DNA of 64,000 nt from contig CAZIFQ010000001.1 of assembly GCA_964538375.1 (NCBI GenBank), forward strand, positions 255,968-319,967, given 5' to 3'. The position numbers and the translations under genes are program-made. Source of the stretch: JAUUZQ01 sp964538375. GTDB taxonomy: Bacteria > Bacteroidota > Bacteroidia > Bacteroidales > GCA-2748055. Positions 1 to 8,832 of this stretch are shown in pieces (positions within the stretch are counted from its first letter, which is position 1; each line of letters begins with the position of its first letter). The notes beneath the pieces are model-generated. The model was not told the DNA's origin. It saw only the letters and a program-made list of their open reading frames with translations, and made no database searches.

Positions 1-1664
1 ACGCTGTTGCCCATGGCATGCGCATATTCACAAAGAACCAATGGCTGCTTCGGGTTGTTTTGAGCATATTCTTCAATCGCTCCGGGACGCATATACATTG
101 GACAAAAAATATCAGAATTTAATGGTGATTCAGCTTGTTCAAATTGTACTAATCTTGTACTATCAGTGCTTTTTAAATAATCGTATTCATCAAAAAACAC
201 CTGACCGTTACCGCACTCATTGCCCATGGACCAAATTAATACAGAAGGTTGGTTTTTGTCCCGTTCATACATATTTCTTATTCGATAGGAGTGTGCAGGA
301 GCCCATTCGGGCTGATAGGCAATGTGTTTACTTTTATCAAAGGGGTCCTGATGTGTCGCACCCATTTCATGAGATTCGATATTGGCTTCATCCACCAAAT
401 AGATTCCATATTTGTTGCAGAGTTTGTACCACTCCTCAGGCTGTGGATAGTGCGATGTACGAACAGCATTCAGATTATATCGGCGAAGCAATTCAATATC
501 TTTAAGCATTGTCTCCCGATCTTGAACATGTCCTGTAAGCTCATTGTGCTCATGCAGGTTAACCCCCTTGAAGTAAATGTATTCTCCATTAAGCAGCACC
601 TTGTTATCAGCGATTTCAATTTTTCGGAAACCAACATCCTGACGAATCACTTCAAGAATTTCATTTTCTTTTTTCAGAGTAATATAGAGTTCATACAGAT
701 GCGGTGTTTCGGCGGTCCATGTATTTACATTTTCCAATGTTATTTCGAAATGCACAAGAGTAGTTTCAGTTGAGCTAAACGTTTTTACTTCTTCTCCATT
801 GAAAAAGAGCTCAGCATGAACGTCAATTTCAGTAATACTTGCAAGCTCAAGGAATAAATCGAAAAGACCAGTTTTATAAGTTTTATCCAAATCAGCAATC
901 ACCCTGAAATCTCGTATGTGTTGTTGATTGCGTGCCAGCAAATAAACATCGCGCGTAATACCACTCAAGCTCCAAAAATCCTGATCCTCCAGGTAACTGG
1001 CATCGCTCCAACGATAAACCTCCACAGCAATTGTGTTTTTTCCATTATTTAGGTAGGGTGTGATGTTGAATTCGGCTGGTGTTTTACTGTCTTCACTATA
1101 ACCCACTTTCTGCTCATTTACCCACACATAAAAAGCAGAGCTTACAGCACCAAAATGCAAAAAAATCTCTTTGTCCACCCAGGCTTCAGGTATCTTGAAG
1201 ACACGTTTATAAGAACCCACCGGATTGTAGTGCTTTTGTATTGAAGGAGGGGTATTCTCATGGGGATATTTTACATTGGTGTAAATAGGTATATCATAGC
1301 CTTTTACTTCCCAGTTGGATGGAACTTCAATTTTATCCCAATCCTTGATATTATAATCATTTTTGAAAAAGTAAAAAGGACGCTCAGGTGGAGTCTTGGA
1401 TAAGTGAAAATCCCAAACACCATTCAGGGAAAGAACGAGTTGTGAGGAAAATAATTCTTCTTTCGCTGCACTTTGCTTATTTAAGTAAGGAACAAAAGAA
1501 GCTCTGGGATTTTCCTTGTTAATTTGAAAAACTTCAGGGTTTTCCCAATCAGCAGGACTTTTTTCATTGTAAGATATACCTTCGTATTTAGAAGAACAAG
1601 ACGACAAAAACAGTATTCCTAAGAGAATTGGTATGCTAATCCTTATCATAATTTGTGTTTTCAT
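1..1664 (-). CDS. Glycoside hydrolase family 2 beta-galactosidase, lipoprotein (3' end outside window)
   Basis: An open frame runs leftward from ATG at 1664 to the window edge, about 554 codons, with no stop, so the C-terminal part is missing here. The N-terminus is a lipoprotein signal (hydrophobic stretch then LSSCSS), so the enzyme is probably exported and lipid-anchored. The jelly-roll domain (NGVWDFHLSKTPPERP, VPSNWE) is followed by a TIM barrel with RTSHYPQPEEWYKLC and VDEANIESHEMG. The acid/base motif SMGNECGNG lies near residue 480 and the nucleophile motif CEYAHAMGNS near residue 545, matching LacZ-type GH2 enzymes. The expected reaction is hydrolysis of terminal beta-galactosides from glycans. 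The exact substrate cannot be read from the sequence. No neighbouring SusCD pair is visible in the window. Confidence 0.93.
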   Translation of the reverse strand, partial: MKTQIMIRISIPILLGILFLSSCSSKYEGISYNEKSPADWENPEVFQINKENPRASFVPYLNKQSAAKEELFSSQLVLSLNGVWDFHLSKTPPERPFYFFKNDYNIKDWDKIEVPSNWEVKGYDIPIYTNVKYPHENTPPSIQKHYNPVGSYKRVFKIPEAWVDKEIFLHFGAVSSAFYVWVNEQKVGYSEDSKTPAEFNITPYLNNGKNTIAVEVYRWSDASYLEDQDFWSLSGITRDVYLLARNQQHIRDFRVIADLDKTYKTGLFDLFLELASITEIDVHAELFFNGEEVKTFSSTETTLVHFEITLENVNTWTAETPHLYELYITLKKENEILEVIRQDVGFRKIEIADNKVLLNGEYIYFKGVNLHEHNELTGHVQDRETMLKDIELLRRYNLNAVRTSHYPQPEEWYKLCNKYGIYLVDEANIESHEMGATHQDPFDKSKHIAYQPEWAPAHSYRIRNMYERDKNQPSVLIWSMGNECGNGQVFFDEYDYLKSTDSTRLVQFEQAESPLNSDIFCPMYMRPGAIEEYAQNNPKQPLVLCEYAHAMGNS

Positions 1665-1964
1665 GGTTAGTCTATCACACAAAATAAAGAACAGAATTGC
1701 TATGTTCATATTAGAATTAAATAAAACAGTCTTAAAAATTCGTCATTTGTAAGATTATTAGCAAAGGCTGTTTTTCATTTCATTAGGGTATTATGATTGG
1801 TAGGAGGAAAACAGAAGACTACAGATCCTCCGAAAGATCAAGCAAGAGAAAAAGATCTCGGAGCAATAAGGAGTTCGAGTTAGCTCCGGTGTGGAGTACA
1901 GAAAGAAGGCATCAGGTGTGAGGCGTTAGGTATGAGGGGGGTACTTCAAATAATGATGTAAAAC
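1665..1964. other. Intergenic, no supported gene
   Basis: This 300-bp spacer lies upstream of the galactosidase and downstream of the antiporter gene. It contains purine-rich, weakly repetitive sequence near 1900-1940 (AGGTGTGAGGCGTTAGGTATGAGG). The only start-to-stop frame of note is a 42-codon Arg/Ser-rich one at 1793-1921, which I do not accept as a gene. No convincing -7 box for the galactosidase was seen. Confidence 0.5.
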
Positions 1965-3890
1965 CTACTTCCCAAATATTATTCTCAATTTATCTAAGCT
2001 TTCAACAGTGCCCACAGCGGTTACAATGTCTTTTTTTCTAAGCCGTGTATATCCATGGGTTACAAGAATCTGGCCTTTCCGTTTCACAGAAAGAATGAGG
2101 ATATCCCCGGGAAGTCTCAGATCACGAATGGCCACTCCGTGCAAGTGTTTATCAAGCACTTCAAAATCTTCAGAATCCTGTTCCTCGTCCATCCCCAAAA
2201 GAATGGAAGTAGCAATAGGCGCGCGCACAAAGTGATCGAGCAGTCCTACCATTGCGGTAGATGGATCCATAATTAATGCGCCCAGTTCGTGAAAACGGTT
2301 AAAATAAGCCCTGTCATTTAACCTGACGACTATTTCCCTGGTTCCAATTTTTTCATATATCAATTCACATATCCCGAGATTCTCTTTGTCGGAGAGCATG
2401 AGTACAATTGCTTCAGCTTTTGCCGCTTCAATTTCTTTCAAGGTTTCCATTCCCAATCCAGTTATATATTCCAACTGCACATCAGAGATATCAGATACTT
2501 CTTTCCTTTTTTTCAGGGTAGCAATCTTCGCCCCCCAACCATTCTTCTGAAGCTGTCTGGCCAATGCCAGTGATTGATCTTCCAGGCCAAAAATAATAGC
2601 GTCGCGGGTGCCATCAAACGTAGATGCATCGCCTCTGAGGTGTGCCTCTCCAACCCGATTGATGGCCCATTTGAACAAGGGAGGACCCACTACTTGATTC
2701 AGAACGATCACTGCAATAATTGTCGTGGCAAATTCAGCTCCCCACTCGCTAAAAGTTCCTGCAACAACTGTTACAAGTCCCAGGCTGACTCCTGCCTGGG
2801 TTATATAGGCCATCCAGCTAACTCTCTTATATACTGGTGGGTCTCCGGCCATTGTCGCCCCGATATAGGAGCCAATAAACATAGCCACAAACCTTACTAA
2901 AAATAAAATCAAGGCAACGAACCAAACCCTGACCAATATGTCAATTGACAGCATCGCTCCAACCAACGTAAAAAATGCAACATACACCGCCGGGCCCGTA
3001 TCCTCCAGAATTTTCCTGAATTCCATCCGGTATTTACTGTAATTAGTAACTGAGAAGCTGGCAATAATAGATATGAGCAGGGGTTCAACATGAATTTCAA
3101 TCTTCATGTATTCTGAACTCAATTCATATAAATAATGGGCAAAAATAAAGACCCCATATCCCAGGGCCAGGATCAAAACCGTTTTCAGAAAAACCATCAT
3201 CTGTACTGAAAGGATAAGGGAAATCAATTTTCCCAGGAGATATCCGATAGTTAGAGCAAGAGCCAGCTCTAACAACAATACAAAAATTTTGGTAAAATTA
3301 AAGTCGGATTCTGAAATTATGCTTACTGTTAAAGAAAGACTTATGGCAAATAATATAATGACCAATACATCCTTGATTACGGTTACCCCCATTGACGTTT
3401 GGGTAAAAGGCCCCTTTGCCCTCATTTCACTGATAACAGCTATTGCTGAAGAAGGAGAGCTGGCAAGAAAGATGGTGGAAGCTAACAAGGCAACCGCAAT
3501 CTTAGGTCCCGTTGCCATCTTTTGCATGAATGGAATATAGTTGGCTAAAAGAAATACAGCTATGGTACCAATGAAGAAGGTAACAACCAGTTGCCCCAGG
3601 GTATTCCAGGTAATACTTTTGGTCTGGCTCCTTATTTCCTTCAAATAGAGCTCCGCTCCTGCTGCGAATGCAATAAAGGCAAGGGCAATATCATTTACAA
3701 AACCAAGATTTTTTATTGCTTCCTCCTCAATTAAATTCAATACATGAGGACCGCAGAAAATTCCCGCGATGAGGAAACCGGTTATCAGGGGAAGTGATGT
3801 TTTTTTAAAATACTTCGCGAAATAATCTGACGCAAAAAGTATCCAGATAAACCCTAAAACATAAATGAATATTTGTTTATAATCATCCAT
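1965..3890 (-). CDS. Kef/CPA2-type cation:proton antiporter with C-terminal RCK (TrkA-N/TrkA-C) domains
   Basis: This is a 641-residue inner-membrane transporter. About 12 hydrophobic segments fill residues 1-400 (for example SLPLITGFLIAGIFCGP and NDIALAFIAFAAGAELYL), the pattern of CPA2 monovalent cation/H+ exchangers. Residues ~430-550 resemble a TrkA-N nucleotide-binding domain, and ~560-641 resemble TrkA-C (DLRLPGDILILSVKRKGQILV). The Rossmann loop reads IIFGLEDQSLALA, so the usual GxGxxG glycines are mostly gone and nucleotide gating may be altered. The expected role is K+ or Na+/H+ exchange in pH and ion homeostasis. The substrate ion cannot be decided. It is a single gene with no close partner. 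Confidence 0.88.
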   Translation of the reverse strand: MDDYKQIFIYVLGFIWILFASDYFAKYFKKTSLPLITGFLIAGIFCGPHVLNLIEEEAIKNLGFVNDIALAFIAFAAGAELYLKEIRSQTKSITWNTLGQLVVTFFIGTIAVFLLANYIPFMQKMATGPKIAVALLASTIFLASSPSSAIAVISEMRAKGPFTQTSMGVTVIKDVLVIILFAISLSLTVSIISESDFNFTKIFVLLLELALALTIGYLLGKLISLILSVQMMVFLKTVLILALGYGVFIFAHYLYELSSEYMKIEIHVEPLLISIIASFSVTNYSKYRMEFRKILEDTGPAVYVAFFTLVGAMLSIDILVRVWFVALILFLVRFVAMFIGSYIGATMAGDPPVYKRVSWMAYITQAGVSLGLVTVVAGTFSEWGAEFATTIIAVIVLNQVVGPPLFKWAINRVGEAHLRGDASTFDGTRDAIIFGLEDQSLALARQLQKNGWGAKIATLKKRKEVSDISDVQLEYITGLGMETLKEIEAAKAEAIVLMLSDKENLGICELIYEKIGTREIVVRLNDRAYFNRFHELGALIMDPSTAMVGLLDHFVRAPIATSILLGMDEEQDSEDFEVLDKHLHGVAIRDLRLPGDILILSVKRKGQILVTHGYTRLRKKDIVTAVGTVESLDKLRIIFGK

Positions 3891-4123
3891 AGCTACTATA
3901 ACAAATGACCGGGCTATAAGTTATAACATATAATTCAATTTACCGATAATATAGAGGGTGTTTAATGGTGGTTTTCCAATATCCTTTATTCATAGAATTT
4001 GCAGAATGAAAATATACGTATATAAATACGTGTTTATATATGTATATTAATTACGAAGGGAGATTCAAAGATTTAATGAAACAATACAAATAAAGGATAA
4101 ACTGTCCTTCTGCAAATAGATTG
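3891..4123. other. AT-rich intergenic spacer
   Basis: The spacer has no gene. It contains an AT-rich stretch around 4010-4050 with short self-complementary runs (TATACGTATA, ATATATGTATAT) between the leftward mutS and antiporter genes. This may be promoter or upstream sequence for the antiporter, but no clear TAnnTTTG box was seen. Confidence 0.4.
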
Positions 4124-6751
4124 TTAGTCTTTCTTTAGTCCGATAAATTTCTTGATTTCATTGAGCTTATTAAGCGCCTCAATGGGAGTGAGGTTGTCAA
4201 TATCAGTATTGGCAATTTCATCGCGTATCTGTTTGAGTACGGGGTCGTCCAGGTTGAAGAAACTCATTTGCATACCTTCACGTTGCACCCCCAATTCGCC
4301 GATCGGCCTGCTTATCTCTTTCCCCTCGCCTCCTTTTTCCAGTTCTCCCAGTATTTCATTGGCTCTTTTTACCACGCTATTTGGCATGCCCGCCATCCTG
4401 GCCACGTGGATACCAAAGCTGTGTTCGCTTCCTCCCTTGATTAACTTTCTAAGGAAGATAACCCTGTCTTCCAGCTCCTTGATCGAGATATTATAGTTCT
4501 TAACTCTCGGGAACAATGCTTCCATCTCATTAAGCTCATGATAATGGGTAGCAAACAAGGTTTTCGCTTTCCATTTCGGATGTTCATGTATATATTCCAC
4601 CATCGCCCAGGCAATGGATATTCCATCATAAGTGCTGGTTCCCCGTCCTATTTCATCAAGAATAATCAGGCTTCGGTCAGAAAGGTTGTTCAAAATACTT
4701 GCCGATTCGAGCATTTCAACCATGAAAGTAGATTCTCCCAACGAAATATTGTCAGAAGCTCCTACCCTTGTGAAAATCTTGTCTACCCATCCCAGTTTTG
4801 CAGATTCAGCGGGCACAAAACTACCCATCTGCGCCATGAGTGATATCAGCGCAACCTGGCGTAGTAGTGCAGATTTACCGGACATGTTGGGACCAGTAAG
4901 TATAATTACCTGCTGCTCATCATTGTCTAAATACACATTGTTGCTTACATACTCTTCGTCCACCGGAAGCTGCTGTTCGATCACCGGGTGCCTGCCTTCA
5001 GTTATATCGATGATGGTAGATTGGTTCAGCTCCGGCCTGGTGTACTTATTCGCAATGGCAATGGTGCTGAACGACAGCAAGACATCAAGCCGGGCTATCA
5101 ATGAAGCATTCAACTGTATGGCAGGAATAAAATCTGCCAGGTACAATACCAGTTCATTGAAAATTCTAGCTTCCAGCGCCAGGCTTTTTTCCTCGGCTCC
5201 AAGAATTTTCTCTTCGTACTCCTTTAGCTCTTCAGTGATGTAGCGCTCTGCGCTCACCAGAGTTTGCTTGCGGATCCATTCTTCCGGCACTTTGTCTTTG
5301 TGGGTGTTTCTGACTTCGATGTAGTAACCAAACACGTTATTGAATCCAATTTTTAAGCTCGGGATACCCGTTCTTTTCACTTCCCTTTCCTGGATTTTTG
5401 CTAAATAACCTTTGCCGGATTTCATTATTTCGCGGTATTCATCCAGTTCTTCGGAAACACCCGTCGCAATTACGCCACCCTTATTGAGCATATTGGGAGT
5501 GTTTTCAGCTATCTCAGTTGCAATTCTCTCTTTTACTGAAGTACAGGGATTGATCTGCTCCGCAATTTTTTTCAGTGCCGGTTCTTTTGATTCAGCACAA
5601 CTTTTTTGGATGGGACTTATTGCACCCAGGGCAACTTTTAGCTGCAAGATCTCCCTTGGCGATACTTTTCCGACTGCGATTTTAGAAACAATCCTTTCCA
5701 GATCGCCAATCTGCTTAATATTATCTTCTATTTCTTTTGTAAACTCTTCATTTTCAGTGAAGAATTCAACCATCTCATGTCGCTCCCGAATGAGTAAGAT
5801 ATCTTTCAGGGGAAGCACGATCCATCTTTTCAATAAGCGTGAGCCCATGGGAGAAATGGTCTTGTCCATTACTTCCAACAAGGTTTTTCCTCCTTCGTGC
5901 AAAGCATGGAAAAGCTCCAGGTTGCGGATGGTAAAACGATCGAGCCACACATAATGATCTTCTTCGATCCGCGATATCGTGGTAATATGACTGGTGCGAT
6001 CATGCTCTGTAAGATCAAGGTATTGCAAAATAGCCCCACTGGCAATAATTCCATGCCGTAGCTGATGCACGCCAAATCCTTTCAGGTTCTTTGTTTTAAA
6101 CTTTTTAAGCAGTTTGTCTCTTGCATTGTCCTCCGTGAACACCCAATCCTCCATCGGATAAGTATAATAACCCGCTCCAAATTTTTCTTCAAACAGCTTT
6201 CTTTTGCTTCTTTCGATCAACACCTCTTTTGGGCTGAAGCTGCTTAATAGTTTATCGATATAGTCAAGACTTCCTTCTGCAGCAAGGTATTCACCTGTAG
6301 AAATGTCCAGGAAGGAAATCCCTGCAAACTGACTCTCCATATAGACGCTGGCCAGGAAGTTGTTTTCCTTGTGCTCCAGCACATTTTCATGGGTCGTTAC
6401 ACCGGGAGTAACCAGCTCTGTGATGCCTCTCTTGACAATTTTCTTTGTCATTTTCGGATCCTCGAGCTGTTCACATATGGCAACACGTTGTCCGGCTCTA
6501 ACAAGTTTTGGCAGATAAGTATCCAGTGCATGGTAAGGAAATCCGGCCAGCTCAACGAAAGAGGCCGCACCATTGGCCCTGCGGGTAAGCGTAATGCCAA
6601 GTATCCCCGCTGCTTTGATAGCGTCTTCGGAAAATGTTTCATAGAAATCTCCCACCCTGAAAAGCAGAATTGCATCAGGATGTTTTGCTTTGATGGCATT
6701 GTACTGCTTCATCAAAGGCGTTTCTACGATATTTTTTTGTGCAGCACTCAA
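4124..6751 (-). CDS. mutS: DNA mismatch repair ATPase MutS
   Basis: MutS recognises mismatches and starts methyl-independent or MutL-dependent repair. The mismatch-reading motif lies in LLFRVGDFYETF near the N-terminus. The connector, lever and clamp domains follow, and the ABC ATPase has Walker A GPNMSGKSALLRQ, the DEIGRGTSTYDG signature/Walker B region and FATHYHELN. I place the start at TTG 6751 (SAAQKNIVETPLMKQY), giving 875 residues, close to family length. The frame stays open to a TTG at 6934, but the extra 61 residues come from purine-rich low-complexity DNA and look unlike MutS. The first in-frame ATG (6712) would remove the conserved ETPL. The gene appears monocistronic. Confidence 0.93.
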   Translation of the reverse strand: MSAAQKNIVETPLMKQYNAIKAKHPDAILLFRVGDFYETFSEDAIKAAGILGITLTRRANGAASFVELAGFPYHALDTYLPKLVRAGQRVAICEQLEDPKMTKKIVKRGITELVTPGVTTHENVLEHKENNFLASVYMESQFAGISFLDISTGEYLAAEGSLDYIDKLLSSFSPKEVLIERSKRKLFEEKFGAGYYTYPMEDWVFTEDNARDKLLKKFKTKNLKGFGVHQLRHGIIASGAILQYLDLTEHDRTSHITTISRIEEDHYVWLDRFTIRNLELFHALHEGGKTLLEVMDKTISPMGSRLLKRWIVLPLKDILLIRERHEMVEFFTENEEFTKEIEDNIKQIGDLERIVSKIAVGKVSPREILQLKVALGAISPIQKSCAESKEPALKKIAEQINPCTSVKERIATEIAENTPNMLNKGGVIATGVSEELDEYREIMKSGKGYLAKIQEREVKRTGIPSLKIGFNNVFGYYIEVRNTHKDKVPEEWIRKQTLVSAERYITEELKEYEEKILGAEEKSLALEARIFNELVLYLADFIPAIQLNASLIARLDVLLSFSTIAIANKYTRPELNQSTIIDITEGRHPVIEQQLPVDEEYVSNNVYLDNDEQQVIILTGPNMSGKSALLRQVALISLMAQMGSFVPAESAKLGWVDKIFTRVGASDNISLGESTFMVEMLESASILNNLSDRSLIILDEIGRGTSTYDGISIAWAMVEYIHEHPKWKAKTLFATHYHELNEMEALFPRVKNYNISIKELEDRVIFLRKLIKGGSEHSFGIHVARMAGMPNSVVKRANEILGELEKGGEGKEISRPIGELGVQREGMQMSFFNLDDPVLKQIRDEIANTDIDNLTPIEALNKLNEIKKFIGLKKD

Positions 6752-6789
6752 AATTTTATGTTTGAGAACCAAAAATAGTTTATCTGGAG

Positions 6790-6920
6790 GGAAAAGCGAA
6801 GAGAGGGAGCGGGTTTTTGTGATTTGTTCATAAGTTGGAGGGAGGAGAAAGAGAGAAAGAGAGAAATGGCCTGCGGCTGAGAGAGGGGGAGACCAGGAGA
6901 GGAGGAAACCAGGAGAGAAC
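6790..6920. repeat. Purine-rich low-complexity tract upstream of mutS
   Basis: About 130 bp of A/G-dominated sequence made of short GAGAGAAAGAGAGAAA and GGAGGAAACCAGGAGAG-type motifs. It lies immediately upstream of the conserved mutS coding region and keeps the mutS frame open by chance, which explains the spurious N-terminal extension. Confidence 0.6.
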
Positions 6921-6959
6921 CAATATTTCAACAATTTAGCTACTTAAGGGTTATTAAAC

Positions 6960-7076
6960 CATTGACTCATTAGCTCATTAGCTCATTAGCTCATTGACTC
7001 ATTAGCTCATTAGCTCATTGGCTCATTGACTCATTGACTCATTAACTCATTGACTCATTAACCCATTGACTCATTA
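6960..7076. repeat. 8-bp tandem repeat, unit CATTRRCT, about 14 copies
   Basis: The sequence is a near-perfect array of octamers CATTAGCT, CATTGACT, CATTGGCT and CATTAACT, about 14.5 copies with no insertions. Variation is almost confined to two purine positions within the unit. A shorter, degenerate copy of the same octamer family occurs in the opposite orientation at about 11466-11496. The array does not encode a plausible peptide and ends directly at the duplicated contig end beside the scaffold gap. Confidence 0.85.
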
Positions 7077-7129
7077 AAAAAAATACACAGTAAACCATGT
7101 CTGAAACAGGATTAACAGAAGTATTTATC
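7075..7129 (+). repeat. Left copy of 55-bp contig-end duplication
   Basis: These 55 bases, from the T before an eight-A run through GTATTTATC, recur exactly at 7230-7284 on the other side of the N run. They include a second copy of the reductase start codon (ATG at 7097). This is best read as an unmerged assembly overlap, not a biological repeat. Confidence 0.85.
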
Positions 7130-7229
7130 NNNNNNNNNNNNNNNNNNNNNNNNNNNNNNNNNNNNNNNNNNNNNNNNNNNNNNNNNNNNNNNNNNNNNNN
7201 NNNNNNNNNNNNNNNNNNNNNNNNNNNNN
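7130..7229. other. Scaffold gap (100 N)
   Basis: Exactly 100 undetermined bases, the usual placeholder for a gap of unknown size. It is flanked by identical 55-bp sequences, so the real gap may be zero or negative. Confidence 0.98.
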
Positions 7230-7284
7230 TAAAAAAAATACACAGTAAACCATGTCTGAAACAGGATTAACAGAAGTATTTATC
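7230..7284 (+). repeat. Right copy of 55-bp contig-end duplication
   Basis: Identical to 7075-7129. It contains the upstream A-run and the first codons (MSETGLTEVF) of the broken reductase gene that continues to the right. Confidence 0.85.
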
Positions 7285-7760
7285 ACATCTTCGGAGGAGG
7301 TGACAGAAGATGTTTATTTAGTAAGTTTTAAAAGAACATTTGATTTCTTCCCCGGGCAGGTGCTTGGGATTGCAACGGAAGCAGACGGACCGCGTCGTTT
7401 GTACAGCATCTGCAGCGGAAATGATGATGATGAAATAAAGATATTATACAATGTGGTTGATGAAGGATATCTGACACCGCGCTTATCGGATTTGAATGAG
7501 GGGGACTCTATTTGGATCACAGGACCGAGGGGGAAGTTTCCAGTGCTTTTGGGTCTGCATATGTCCGTTGCTGCTCACAAGAAGACGATAATGCAGTTTA
7601 TCATGGCAGGGTGACCGATTATCTGAAATCTGTTGCTGCACTACCAGGGGATTATAAATACTATCTTTGTGGAAGGGCTGAAATGGTAGTGGAAGCCCGG
7701 GATATTCTAATCGCAAAAGGAATTCCGTTCAACAAGATTATTTCAGAGATCTATTTTTGA
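7252..7760 (+). pseudogene. FAD-dependent ferredoxin-NADP reductase-like protein, internally deleted and frameshifted
   Basis: The first frame (7252 onward) encodes an FR-type FAD-binding domain: FFPGQVLGIATEADGPRRLY with the RxYS-like FAD motif RLYSIC, up to GPRGKF. It then runs out of frame and stops at 7614. The C-terminal half continues in another frame from about 7530: YVRCCSQEDDNAVYHGRVTDYL, YYLCGRAEMVVEARDIL, then the stop at 7758-7760. Compared with intact relatives, the NAD(P)-binding segment between GPRGKF and YVRCC (roughly 40-50 residues, including the glycine-rich GTGIAP-type loop) is missing. The junction lies near 7540-7550. I infer a deletion that was not a multiple of three. 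The scaffold gap is close by, so an assembly fault is possible. As drawn, no functional reductase can be made. Confidence 0.75.
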
Positions 7761-7761
7761 T

Positions 7762-8787
7762 ATGGATAAAGAGAGACTTTTTGGCTTAACATTAGCAGAA
7801 TTACAAGCCCTTGTTAAAGAGCTTGGGCTGCCCGGTTTTACGGCTGCTCAAATTGCTGATTGGTTGTATAAGAAAAAGATCTCGCATATTGATCAGATGA
7901 CCAACCTCTCTAAATCTGCAAGAGAGAAACTTAATACCTCATACGTATTAGGGCTGACTGAGCCAATAGATGTGCAGAAATCAATCGATGGCACTAAAAA
8001 ATACCTGTTTGATACCATTTCAGCAAAAAAGATAGAAACCGCATATATTCCTGATAAAGAAAGGGCTACGGTATGTGTTTCAACACAGGTAGGTTGTAAA
8101 ATGGGCTGCCTATTCTGTATGACCGGGAAGCAGGGTTTCCAGGGCAACCTTACTGCCGGGGAGATTGTAAACCAGGTTCGAAGCATTGAAGAATGGGAAA
8201 GTATTTCCAATATTGTTTATATGGGCATGGGAGAGCCACTGGATAATTTGGAAGAGGTGTTGAAAAGCTTAGATATCTTTACTGCTGAATGGGGCTTTGC
8301 CATGAGTCCGAAAAGAATAACCGTTTCTACCATTGGCATTATTCCGGCCATGCTTGAATTCCTGGAAAAAAGTAACGCCCACCTGGCAGTAAGCCTTCAC
8401 TCCCCTTTCGATAGCGAAAGACAAATGCTAATGCCCATACAGCAGGTATATCCTGTTGAAGAGGTGTTAAAAGAGATACGAAGCTGGAATTTTGGTCGTC
8501 AACGTCGGGTTTCCTTTGAGTATATTATGTTTAAAGATTTAAACGATACCCAGCAGCATGTAGAAGAGCTGGCCAGGATTCTCAACGGAATCAGGTGCAG
8601 AATTAACCTGATTCGTTTTCATCCCATTCCGGATACTCCCCTGGACTCCTCAAGCGCAGAAACAATAAGCAATTTTAAAGAATCTCTCAATGCCAAGGGC
8701 ATCACCACAACAATCCGCGCAAGCAGGGGAGAAGATATTTATGCGGCCTGCGGTCTCCTTTCCACGAAAAAACAGATGGAAAAATAA
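7762..8787 (+). CDS. rlmN: 23S rRNA (adenine2503-C2)/tRNA (adenine37-C2)-methyltransferase RlmN
   Basis: A radical-SAM enzyme that methylates C2 of A2503 in 23S rRNA, and A37 in some tRNAs. The 341 residues match family length. The cluster motif CKMGCLFC (Cys112, Cys116, Cys119) is intact, and the GEIVNQV and GMGEPLDNLE motifs follow. The C-terminal catalytic cysteine is in YAACGLLS near residue 332. It starts one base after the reductase pseudogene stop, so it was probably co-transcribed with the ancestral reductase gene. Confidence 0.95.
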   Translation: MDKERLFGLTLAELQALVKELGLPGFTAAQIADWLYKKKISHIDQMTNLSKSAREKLNTSYVLGLTEPIDVQKSIDGTKKYLFDTISAKKIETAYIPDKERATVCVSTQVGCKMGCLFCMTGKQGFQGNLTAGEIVNQVRSIEEWESISNIVYMGMGEPLDNLEEVLKSLDIFTAEWGFAMSPKRITVSTIGIIPAMLEFLEKSNAHLAVSLHSPFDSERQMLMPIQQVYPVEEVLKEIRSWNFGRQRRVSFEYIMFKDLNDTQQHVEELARILNGIRCRINLIRFHPIPDTPLDSSSAETISNFKESLNAKGITTTIRASRGEDIYAACGLLSTKKQMEK

Positions 8788-8832
8788 TCCCTTTCCGTAC
8801 GATAATTGGCTGTCTCATCACATTAAGAGGGT

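Noticed and set aside
278..469. Short open frames inside the galactosidase region on both strands.
   Set aside because: They are shadows of the long leftward GH2 frame, which runs to the window edge and contains the conserved motifs.
1793..1921. A 42-codon Arg/Ser-rich open frame (MIGRRKTEDYRSS) upstream of the galactosidase.
   Set aside because: Its composition follows the local purine-rich repeats, it has no recognised family or promoter, and it overlaps simple sequence. It is kept as noise.
6752..6934. N-terminal extension of MutS to TTG 6934.
   Set aside because: The added residues come from low-complexity DNA and do not resemble MutS. The conserved protein begins at about 6751.
6960..7076. 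CRISPR array.
   Set aside because: The units are contiguous octamers with no spacers and no cas genes nearby.
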